DNA of 64,000 nucleotides, taken from NCBI RefSeq assembly GCF_945859685.1, contig NC_079148.1, positions 46,325,946-46,389,945 of the forward strand, in the 5' to 3' direction. The stretch is from Eupeodes corollae (taxonomy: Eukaryota; Arthropoda; Insecta; Diptera; Syrphidae). The stretch's first letter is position 1. Every line of letters begins with the position of its first letter. The notes under the pieces are model-generated. The model saw nothing but the letters and a program-made list of their open reading frames with translations, was not told the origin of the DNA and searched no databases. The translations under genes were made by a program, and so were the position numbers. This document shows positions 1 through 11,300 of this stretch, one piece after another.

Positions 1-1752
1 TTAAATCAAGTATCAATTTTATAAAAAAAAAAAAAAAACAAGTACCGAAAATAATAAGCTCGTTAAGATCTTTCAAACGTAATTAAAATAACTACACAAT
101 TATTTAAATAGTATTCAAGCTTGTTTTTTTATAAAGATTGTTGTGTTTGGCAACAATTAATAAACTTCTTGTACTCGAAAATTGTTTAATTGGAATTAAG
201 GTGCATGCATGAATCAACGACACATTATTTGTAGAATATTATTATTGGAGGCTAACCACATGTTGATCGGCTGATAGTATTCTATGAATAGTATATTTTC
301 AAGAAGAACTGTCTCAGATAAAATACATTTGCACCAAAAGTACCACAATAATCGAACTCAATTAATCGTATTCGTTTTAGTTTATTCGTTTTTTTTTTGT
401 TTCATTTAAATGACTTTGAAACCATTAAAAGCTAAAAAGTATGTATTTGAAAAGTAGTTATTAGAATGTTTACATATTGTATATTTTTTTTTATTAAGAA
501 TGGCACTACATATTTGGAATTTTAATGCAATATACCTTCAAGCAAAATGCAATTTTAGAGACAAAAACAAAAGTTAAGGTATATTTAACAGCTGTTAACT
601 GATTAAAATAAAATAAACGAAAATCTTAATTTTCCAGACTCAAGGTCACTTGACTCTCTCTCACTAATAAAAGCTATTGATTGTTTTCAAGGTACTTATA
701 ATTTTTGCAAAGATATTAATTCTCTAGTTTAAAATTAAAGCGATTTAAAGTTTCTTCTTTCACAATGAATTTTTATTTTGTTTTTCTTCTTTATAAAATT
801 TGTTCTATTATTGTTTATCAACACAAATAAGGTTTGCTTTGATGACTTCACTTGTGCTAAGCAAAGAATAACAGTTTGGGTCACATGCTAGTTAGGTCTA
901 AAGTAAACAAGTTTTCACCCAACCTGACAACGAATATACACATAGGTACTACATAATTGAAATAAGAGCAAAAATTGTCAGAATAATATTCTACTTTTTC
1001 CAAATCCTGCGGCCATTGGGCTGCAGATACATTATGCAGTTGATTTAACTGAATCAATGATTAGTTTGGATATAAAGTAGAGTGTCAATAGAATTGTAAA
1101 AATATTAATTTAAAAAAAAAGTTGCGTCATCATCTAACGACGACGACACACTCTAGGGAATCATTCTAATCAACTTGAAATCAAGAGACAGAGTAAAAAA
1201 GAAATAAAATATGACATTTTTGGGTACTTATTATTTTTCTTGTCGCGTTTTGCCTTTTCAACAAAGAAATCAACCTCATGCGCTCGTCATCCACTCCCCC
1301 CGAATTTTTGCTTCTCGAATTGAGAAGCAAAAATTAGAAATTAAGGTGAACAATATTTTTGACGATAATAAAAAAAGACAATTAACTGCGGTACAATATG
1401 AATACATTTGAACTTGACAATAAATATTTATTTTGGTAGGTACATAATGTGTTGTAATAAAAATAATAGGCAGTTGGTTTGATAATATGTAAAACTGACT
1501 TCATCTGTCTGGCTATAGGTACAACCTCCCATGGCCCACCATGGACGAAACGAGAACGACCTACTAATTGATTAAAATGATAATTTTCATCTTTGGAAAA
1601 ATAAAAACTGGTTAATTAATTGTGACAATTGTCCAAAGCCACCAAACGCAGACGGCCCCAAAATTTGGCCAAGAAGATATTTTTTTTACATATAGGTTTT
1701 TAACAATAAATACATATATGTACATATAGCTTTTTGTTGTTTTTATTCTCAC
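1..1752 (-). other. First intron of Rbcn-3A (partial)
   Basis: This stretch lies downstream of the donor that ends the Rbcn-3A first coding exon and runs to the window edge. No further exon of the gene could be recognised on the minus strand, nor any TE protein. It is AT-rich with short homopolymers. The short open frames at 1211-1411 (plus) and in the left part of 1612-1752 (minus, past the donor) show no family signature. Confidence 0.55.
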
Positions 1753-1839
1753 CGTGAAGGGGATTCCTTCGACAGATCCAACTGCATAACACCGATCTCC
1801 AGCATTACAGGCACCACTTAAGACTTGATGACGATTCAT
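1753..1839 (-). CDS. Rbcn-3A: Rabconnectin-3A (DMXL/DmX-like), first coding exon, gene partial
   Basis: The exon encodes 29 codons beginning MNRHQVLSGACNAGDRCYAV and ending GSVEGIPFT, followed by a donor reading ACG|GTGAGA. From family knowledge, fly and vertebrate DMXL/Rabconnectin-3 alpha proteins start with this same M-x-x-HQVL-G-A-x-N-x-GD-x-CY-x-VGSV-x-x-x-PFT block before their WD40 repeats. Rabconnectin-3A works with Rabconnectin-3B to promote V-ATPase assembly and endosomal acidification, and in flies affects Notch signalling. The intron is phase 0. The remaining exons, which should start near an AYxxGCxIVILA-type sequence, must lie left of the window. The start is the only ATG in the matching frame. 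Confidence 0.85.
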
Positions 1840-2930
1840 TTTAATTAAATCACTTTGTTCTTGATCTTATATGTAATTTTGGTTTCTATTGAAACATTTT
1901 TCAAATGTATACACTAGCGAAGAAAAATCAGGATTATATTTATTCGCGATACATTGCACTAATTTACTAAAAAATTCATTCTAAAAACTTTTTCTCCTTC
2001 GTAGTAAAATTTTTTCTTTCTCCTCTGACATATCTTTTCGTGAAATTTTCTGCTGTCAAAAAATCAATACGTGCAATAATTTGTAATAGATTTTTTGTTG
2101 TTCGTGCAAAAAATATGTAATAGATCAAATGGATACGTTCAGCGGTTGATTGTTTGTTGTTTTGATTTTTCATCGACGGAAAGCATCGAGCAAAATAAAT
2201 TATATCTCTTTACATTATTGTTCCAAAAATTATGGTTGGACTTAAATTAGTACTCCTTTTGCAAATGAAGGATAAGGAAATGCAGGAATATGAATTTTAA
2301 AAATTTCAATTAATATGACTGAATACAATTGACTTTTAGAACATAATCGTACCTGAAACTACTGTTAAACCTTAGTTAATTCAGTCTTATTTATTTGTTG
2401 TGTTTCTTAGCTATCCAACTTCAAATACGAATCTTGACTAATTTTACTCGAACAAAGCACTATTAAGAAAAACTAAGACATGCTGCCAAATAAAACGAAT
2501 ATCTAATAAAATGAGATTGTTGGTTTAAACGAGTTTATCAATTCTTTTCTATGACTATTCCACTTCATATATCCTCAAATACTTGTAAGCCAAAATCTGT
2601 GTAAAGGAATTGTGAACAAAATTTGACTTAAACCATTCGAGGTTTTGGTTTAATGGGCTAATCAACCAATTTAGCTGATTACGTTAATCCGCAATAAACA
2701 TCTCAAAATAACGACTCCTTCCATTTTAGATTATACGAAATGAAATATCCATGGATAAAAGATGGACCACTGTTAAAAAAATCTAACCACCAAACTAAGA
2801 CCTCTCGTTGTATTTAGGAAAAGCAAATACATATGTAATAGCTTCAAATAATAAAACATAATATATATGATTCAACAACTGCATAATCACTGCGTAAGCT
2901 TATTCATCAGCCCTAATCCTTAGATCACGT
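1840..2930. other. Region upstream of Rbcn-3A, no gene seen
   Basis: AT-rich sequence between the Rbcn-3A start codon and a LINE remnant. It must contain the Rbcn-3A 5' UTR and promoter, but I could not place an initiator or a TATA box with any confidence. The minus-strand frame at 1976-2173 is lysine/asparagine-rich and resembles no family. Confidence 0.4.
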
Positions 2931-3960
2931 TCCGAGTAGATGGAAAAAAGGATTCTTTAAGCTTATCCACAAAAAAGGAGATTGGACGAATCCTCCTCAA
3001 CTTCTTACAATCGACCGATTGCCTTTTCGTCCCTTCTTTGTATTGGAAGCGCTGATTTATCAGCAAAAGAAATATTCGAAGATCAACAATTTCTTAAAAA
3101 CCGACAGCTTTCGGAGCAATATATTTTATGGTTCATCTCGTCAAACAGTGGAGGATATCATTACATCGTTTTGGAGAGAGTAAGATTATTGCACTTGATA
3201 TTTCAGAAGCATTTTACAGTGGTTGACCTCAGGCTTCTTTATCGAAAATGCATGACTGCGGTTCTCATGAATCCTTCATTCATTGGATTAGTAATTACCT
3301 TTCGGACCATTCAATACAAGTGGAATTAAATGGGTTCAAGTTTGTTCTATCTTCAATACTCTATCTCATTTTGTTTAATGATCACCTTTCTGCAATTTGT
3401 AATCCAATACATTGTTTCGCTGACAATAGTACTCTTCAATTGAACCTAAACAGCATTGTACACAATTTAACGCTACCAAAACGTCCAACGCTTGAGTACA
3501 CAAAACTTCCATTTCTGGGCTGGTGCTCCTGCAACTTAGTTTTGACTATTTTGACAGTATTGAACGAAAGCATTTAAATTGATTTGTGATAATATTGTCA
3601 TTGATTGATCTACGTCACTTGAATATCGTCATAAAGTTTCTTGTCTTACCCTTTTTTAATGTTGTTTTAATGGTTTATGCTCTAGAGAAATAGCCCGTTG
3701 CATTCCTTTTGAACAGTACAATCGGAATACTCGCACTTCTAGGAATGCTAATGAATATACCCTCTAGTCCAACCTCTGTCGCACATTCAAGTACAGAGAT
3801 TCGTTCTTTAGCCGTAACCTTACCGCAGTCTGTATTTTCCAGTCATTGCTACTAATGTGCACCGTTACCTGCTTCCAAACCCCTTATCCTTTTCCTAATG
3901 CTCACACTATGTCTCTGCATGATAAGGGTACTAGTTTTCCCTTGATTGTGCGCGTATTAT
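2931..3960 (+). mobile_element. Degenerate non-LTR retrotransposon (LINE) reverse transcriptase remnant
   Basis: Broken frames carry reverse-transcriptase motifs in order: an RPIAFSSLL motif near 3011-3037, ALDISEAFYSGWPQ (the palm-1 D-x-x-x-A-F motif) in another frame near 3193, SHESFIHWISNYLSDHSIQV (3266-3325), and PIHCFADN near 3404-3426, where the second catalytic D of YADD-type motif A-D-D has become N. Several frameshifts separate them. The layout and wording match the better preserved LINE at 27080-29001 (LTSLLLLGHGNAD, NPIHCFADDSSL), so the two are copies of one family. The C-terminal part, resembling RTRNAHQFTLEPNF of the other copy, can be followed to about 3900. Confidence 0.75.
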
Positions 3961-4027
3961 TCAAAAATGTGATTATAAACAACTAACCCCATAAAGGACA
4001 GAATTTAAAAAATGAAGAAACTGCATT

Positions 4028-4833
4028 GGTCGCATTCACAAAGCAACTAGCTTTGTGTATGCAAAACTACACTACAAAGCTAGTCAATCTGGAACTGTCA
4101 TATTATTGACAAATGCAAATAATATATAAAATACAAACATTTTTGATTTGATAACCTTAACTTATCTTTCGTGTTTTTAAATTTAATAAAATCAAATTTA
4201 AGACACAATTTTAATGATTTATATTAGTATTTAAATACTTAACGATTAATTTCATTTTGAATTCGTGTGGTTTACCGAGCAGCTGATTGTGAAAGGTCAA
4301 AATCATTCTCCACTTACTTTGTAGACAAATTTTTTATACTACGTCGGAGGGGAAATTTCAACTACTTTTGTAGTTGGATTAAGCCAATCAGAATCCTTTG
4401 ACTACGTAGCCAGTGGGCGCATTCACAAAGCTAGTGGCTACGTAGTCAAAATTCAACTAGCTTTGTGAATGCAAAACTACACTACAAAGCTCTGGAACTG
4501 TCATATTATTGACAGATGCAAATACATAAAATAAGAAACATTTTTTATTTGATAACTTTAACTTATCTTTTCTGTTTTAACTCCAATAAAATCACATTTA
4601 AGACACAATTTGAATGATTTATATTTGTATTTAAATATTAAACAATTTATTTCATTTTGAATTCGTGTTACTTAACCGAGCAGCTGATTGTGAAACGTCA
4701 AAATCATTCTCCACTAACTTTGTAGCCGAACTTTTAACACTACGTCGAAGGAGAAATTTCAACTACTTTTGTAGTTAGATTTAGCCAATCAGAATCCCTT
4801 GACTACGTAGCCACTAGCTTTGTGAATGCGACC
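4028..4833. repeat. Tandem dimer of a MITE (two units, 4028-4415 and 4416-4833)
   Basis: The array begins GGTCGCATTCACAAAGC and ends with its complement GCTTTGTGAATGCGACC. The two units share long similar blocks: AAAACTACACTACAAAGCT, CTGGAACTGTCATATTATTG, then GAGCAGCTGATTGTGAAA, then a TTGACTACGTAGCC end. At the centre, the right terminus of unit 1 stops at CTACGTAGCCAGT and is joined straight to the left TIR of unit 2, so unit 1 lacks its last ~17 bp. ATT lies on both outer sides, a possible 3-bp target duplication. No coding capacity. Confidence 0.8.
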
Positions 4834-5330
4834 ATTTTTAGTCAAATTATTTAAATGTTTTAAAACTAGTTTTACGAAAAAAACTAGTTACAAAAAAGTT
4901 TCAAGTTTTTCATAAATTTCTCATTGAATTTCTTGTTTTCGTCATGTTGAGGTAGTTGCTCCCATACAAATCCATAGAAAAAATGAGGATTCGCAAAACA
5001 AACAACTGTTCTGGTTTCTGGTTAAAAGAGAGTGACACATTGGTCGCAGTACTACCAATCAGTTGTACTTTTGTCATACAAGCTCAAAACTTGGGGTTAT
5101 AAAAATAATACTCATAAAATAGCTATATACTTTTGATTAACCTGTTGTTTCTCTGCTTAACAAATATATGTATGTAGTACAAAAAATTCATTTCTAACAA
5201 ATTTGTAAATATTTTCTATTTAACAAAAGTTTATAGTACAAGTCTTACAAAATTAATCTATACATAGAGAGAATTTTAACTTACTAAAAATAATTATGTA
5301 TATTAATTATATAATAATTAATAACAATTC
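4834..5330. other. 3' flank of the GALNT gene
   Basis: AT-rich sequence between the MITE dimer and the GALNT stop codon. It should contain that gene's 3' UTR on the minus strand, but no convincing canonical poly(A) signal with a GT-rich element could be assigned. Nothing else recognised. Confidence 0.4.
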
Positions 5331-8300
5331 TTATTCCATTGAGATTATGTCCCAAGCATTTGGGACATTTTTCGTGCACAAATCCAGTTTAAGCGTAGCT
5401 CCTTCACTAACTTCTGATGCTTTTATACAAGTTCCAGTTGCCATATTGTATACAGGACTACTTTCCTAAAAAGTTAAAAGTTTATTTAAAATGATTTAAT
5501 TTATCTATTTTGTGGTAAATTAATCCTTACAGAGCTTGTGTGCCTCCATTGTTGATCACCTAGCATCTCGTGACATTTTCCAAGTACTGGATATGCATAA
5601 TTTGAGCTTAACGATGCTTCCAAACACAACAACTTATCCAAAATAATTTCTGATTTTTCTGTTTCATACCTTAAAAAATCAAAAAAAAAAAAAAATACAT
5701 TAGATAATATTATGTTCGTCATCATCAATCTTTTATATTTTCCATTTACCATATTTGATTCTTTGCTTTCATACAAGTCTGTAAAGTGATCATGCTTCCT
5801 TTTTTGTAGAAACCATTTACTTTAGGTCCAACCACTGAAGCACATAAGTTTGTGCCCGAAAGTCGCATTAGAAAACTACTTGTGTACTTTCGTTTCCTTA
5901 AAAACAAATACATATATCGATATTTAATATTAGTATATCTTAAGAAAATAAATTCGAACGCTTACCTGGAATGCCAAGGTTGAAATATTGATTTTGAGTT
6001 TTTACTTGATTTTTTATGTTCACCGGGTAAATCTAGCTCTGGATAAACATTATGCATGTACCAAGTAAAATTTGAGCATTTTAATTTCTCTCTCAGTTCA
6101 AGGCGTTCCTTAATGTCACCGAAATCAAAAAATCGAGCGATATTTTCATGCTTAATGTAGTAATCCTTCAGAAACAAAAAATATATGAAAAAGAAATATT
6201 TTATTTTGTTTTATAAATTTACCTTAAATTCATCCATCCAAACATAGGCTAGACGGAGTGAATTTTTAAGCATTGTATTGACACCTTCTGGGGAGCTATA
6301 TGGTCGTCGCTTTCGAAATATATGACCCACTCGAGAACATGGCATTATCTTAATAGCGCCTCCACACTGCCACACTCGAAATGATATTTCAAGGTTTTCC
6401 CCACCCCAGATATCCATACCCATATCATATTCGCCAATATGGTGAAAATATAGCCTGTCAACAGCAAAGAGTCCTCCAGCCATTGTGGGCGACTTAAATG
6501 GTCCCGAAAAGGAATTCTCGTCCTTCAAAGTGCCTAAACAAAAAACATTATGACTACAGATAAGTTTGAAAAAAAAATTATATATTATTTACCATCTGGA
6601 AGATTTTCCCACTTAAAATGTAATCCCCAATTAAATCCACCTCTTACTAGAGGACTTGATGTATACTGAAAAGTATCGGCATTGATAATATCTATTACGG
6701 GAACTGCAAGCGTTGAGTTTTCATGTTTAACTATGTGCAAAAGAGGTTCTATCCAATCTTTATTCACTTCAATGTGACTGTCTAGGAAAACAAGAATATC
6801 GCCTGTGGAATTTCTAGCACCAATGACACGCGCTCGTATCAGACCTTCTCTTTGTGTATTTCTTAATAATCTGACTTTATGATCATGATCAAATTTACGT
6901 ATTTCTTCAATGAGTCCAGTTAATAGGTCTGGGACATCACTAAAGTCATCGACTAGAATAATTTCTTTAAGATATTTTATAGGCGTTCTATCCAATATGG
7001 ACTTAATGGAACGCAATAAAGTCATTTTGTGTTCATTGTAATAGCACATTATTATTGTAGCGCTTGGAAGTTCTTCATCATAAATTTGCTTTTGGCATCT
7101 GAAAAGATAAGTTTTAATGATTATAGTTATATTTTTTTGTATGACGAGAAGTTGTTGTTTAGCTATCAGCAATAATTCTTTTTCGTATAAGAACAATAAG
7201 GTTATGGAAATGAATTTTTCCAGTTAATCGTTGTTCATTATCGATGGCTGAAGTTTTACTTATGAAAGAGTTGAACTTATTGCTTAGGGATTGAATATGA
7301 AATAGATTGACATGTGAGTATCGTAATACTACACAAAATGTAAAATATGCGTTTCAATAAAAACAAAATATCTACCTTTGTACAAGTTGGTGAAAACAAT
7401 TGATATAAAATTAAATTCAATAGATACATCGCAAGATCTTTTTAAGTGGGAAAGATGGAGACGGACAAATTTGCATTTATAAAATGTTAGCGTCATGAAA
7501 GACGAAGAATCAAATAAAACCAAAACAATTCATTTTTTTGAAGTAAGAAATTGTTTTTGAACAAAATAACTCTAGATACAATTTGACGTATAAATGTTTA
7601 ACATTATCTCAAAACATTCTAACTGAAAGGTTTCAATGTACAACACTTAAGTCAAACTCGATATACTTTTTGATACGTGTTGCACAGTTTTTACTTATAA
7701 TGATACTAAGATCAAAATATTGGCTTGAAATGAGAGGCAATAGGTAGGTTTAATAAGGAAGGGATGTACGATAGGTTAGGAGTGCGGAGGATTCAATGAC
7801 CAGCACATAAGGGAAGGCTAGAACTAGGATGGGATAAGGGGTATGGGAGTTGGAATAGAATGTCTACAACGAAGGCGATGGCATGCTCGCGATGCTCGGC
7901 TAAGCTCGCCGGATGAGGGGGGGATCTTTCCTTCGTAGATGGACCTCACCTCTTTCCAAAACTAGAATTTCATGCCATTATAAAAAACTTAAACGATCCC
8001 AAAAACATTACATTAACACAACAAACAAATTTGTACCGACTTGCACACTACAACCAAAACCAGACTTCCAAACTAGCACTACACGTAAAGAACACCAAAC
8101 ACAGGACAACCTACACACCGCCACCAGACACAGAACTATCGACACACTACGACTGACTCACCATCACCAGACACACCATCACCAAACAATACTACATTCA
8201 TGCTCGACCTGACACACTATCACCGGATAACACGACATTCACGCCGGACCTGACACGCCTCGGGAACGCTGGGGCTGTTGTTGCAACATGGCCGAATTTA

Positions 8301-11300
8301 AATTAAATTATCGATATGCAAACAAAAAAAGCACTTCCGACACATAAACTCAAGGACTTACAATAAAATATAAATACTAAAAATATAATCAAGAACGAAA
8401 TTATAAGAGAAATTAAAAAGAATCTGTATTAAAGTTATTTGGATGAATTTTAGATATAAATTATATGTATATACAAATAGACATATATGTACATATATAT
8501 CTGCATAGGCATACGGTGCCTTATACAGTATTCTCCTGCGGTTTTGGGTAGGTATACTATATTTGTTGGGAGGTTTAAACGATATTGTATCTTGAGTAAT
8601 TTAAATAAATGAGGTGAGATTGATTTTTTTTTTTATCTTGCTCGTATATAAAATTACTTGGCGATCCGGGAACGTCGACGGACCATCCTTCTATCGAGTA
8701 TTTCCAGCCTCGCGACACCTTTTGATATCGAGTGGGTCTTCGTTACGTATGTATGAGTTGCTCATACGCCTGCAGCTGCGGCGGCCGCAAAAAAATCAAT
8801 CTCACCTTATTTCGTTTATTTAAGATTTTTTTCTTTGTATCCTAGTTTTTTTCCTTTGTCTTCCTTTTTTTTCCTCCTCTTTTGTCGATTCCCACTTTTT
8901 TTTATATGTCCTATAACCAACTTCCAAGATGCTTTCTTCGCGGTTGCCGAACTAACAATCTTGACTCGACTAGTGGTCTTTTAGCAGTTCAGCTATAACC
9001 TAACCGCTTATTTTCATTGCCTACAGTAAGGTTTAACGAACTACTTCTTTTCGTATATTTTTATACCTGAACCCTTGCTTTTAAGCTCAATCATATCCCT
9101 ATATAGTCCTATAAGCTTCTTTTCCCACCAGCCTATCTCTGAACCCTTTTTCCATTACTAGCTTCCCTTGTCATTCCCATTTCGCCGAAACTATAATTTA
9201 AATAAAGTCTTTTTCTCTATGTTGTCGCCCTTGTCAAAATCCAAGAAAATATATCGGTCGCGCTGCTTAACCTCGTCATCCTTTTCTACATTATCTATTA
9301 TTCTTTTCCTTATTTGAGATCCCTTTCTCTTTCTAATTTACTCTCTAATTCAGTCGGTAGTCTGTTTAGTCATTTCATTTCATCGAAGCTTAAGTTGAAA
9401 GTCGTGGGCGCATGGAAATAAAAAAACAATTTAAAAAGGGACATAAAAACAACAACAGATAAAAACAAAATTGTATTTAGGATTACAAAAACTATGTTGG
9501 AATGCCTAAGGTAAGTCTTTACGAGTACTTTTTCATATTCTGAACAGGGCAATAGACTGGAGTTTTACTCCGTCCATTTTCTTGGTCAGCCTTGTAAATA
9601 TTTTTTTTTTTTTTCAATTGTCTAATGTTATTCAATTTTCCTTGCAGGAATGGTGACTCCACCTAGGACAAATCTGGCCCATCGGTGGCCACAACAGGCT
9701 AAATCAGCCTAAATATTTATCACTCAGAAAATGGCTTTCAAAGGACTTTGTTTATTTTGCTAACATCACTTTATGGACTCTAGATTTTAGCTTTTAATAG
9801 TCATAGTTTTTCAAACATTTTCAAATCGTTTTAAAAGACACATATAAAATATAAGACTTGCTGGTTTAAACCCCTAAGCCACCTTGAATTTGCTATAAAG
9901 CATATTTGGCGAAAACTAATCTCTTTTTTAGGGTCTGAAGAGAAATTTAAAGCATGGAGTAATAATAGTACTTACAATTTTCGAGAATAGAAAATGAGAA
10001 CTATACAATGCTTCAATTTGAAGTTAAAATAAGATACTCTTTTGGTATCTTCAATAAATCATGGGTCAACCTCGAGTAAAAATCAAATATAACCAAAAAA
10101 AGAAGATATCCCGCTTTAAAAATAAAAAAAAATTAAAAATAGATAGATTTTTGGTATATTAAGATATCCGAAAAACAGTTGATTCAAAATACTGTCAAAT
10201 TTTAACGAACCTGAAAATTGATTACAAATTTGTATGTGTTTTCGTAAAAATTCAGTGAGTTATTAAAATTATCCATTAAATATTGCATTTAAAAATAATT
10301 TTGGACATCTGTCTAATTTTCAATTTTCGTTAAAAGCCAAAAAATATATTTATTGTTTGTCTTCTATCTCAATTTAATTAATAAGATATCTAAAAATTAA
10401 CCATATAAACCAACTAACACTCCTCGTCAACTGAATACGCACAAACATTTTTGAATATATTTTATTCATTTTTTCGAAACAGTGATGGTTTTTATGCCAT
10501 CTGTTGATGGTAAAAATTTTGGTTACATATAAATAACAGAATTTCAAAGATTTATCCAAAAACAACCGTCAGTATTTTCTTCAACCACTTCCAAAGTGTA
10601 ACTTATGCAAAGTAGAAGTTTGTTTTTCTTCTACTTTCACCTTTATTTTTAATTACTTCGTAAATTCGATTCGGTAGTACCCGTAGCGTGATGGTTAGTG
10701 CGTTGGACTGTGATGCAAGGGGTCTAGGGTTCAATCTCTGCCTGTGCCACCTAAATTTTTTCACGGGTACTGCCTCTTGCGAGGAATAAACAAATTCTCC
10801 AAGAGTAATTCTTGTCATGAAAAAGTGCTTTCTCAAATTAATTGTTCGGATTCAGCATATTAACTGTAGGTCCCTTCCATCTCGGGCAACATTACTCGCA
10901 CAAAAGAATGTTTGAGAGTTGTAAGTCACTAGGCCCTAGACCACCTAATTTATTAGTTAACTTCGATCCGGCATGGAATCGTATATTAAGGTCAGATGAG
11001 TACGGCGGTCATTGAAGCAACTGCACTTGTTGCCCATCTATCCATATTTTTTTATTATGCGCGCTGAATGAATAGGCGCATTATCATGTTGGTAGGTCCA
11101 GTTTATGGGTCCAAAGATGTTAGAAAATTTAGGAAAATTTCTTTCCAAAATTACTTTATACCCAGCTGCTGTCATTTTTGATGTTACAACCTCGAGCTCA
11201 TAATAATTGACTGCTCCCCATATCTTGACATATCCTTCACGACTATGATGGCGCTTTAAAAATCTTTTTTTCTTTTCTTAAGTCGTGAAAATAGAAGATG

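Noticed and set aside
1976..2173. 65-codon minus-strand frame
   Set aside because: Low-complexity Lys/Asn composition, no motif, probably chance.
7913..8212. Plus frame of 99 codons, Thr/His-rich
   Set aside because: Arises from short CACCA/ACAC repeats in the GALNT intron.
10681..10750. Candidate tRNA gene
   Set aside because: The acceptor stem cannot be closed convincingly and the sequence continues into a repeated SINE body with a second copy elsewhere.
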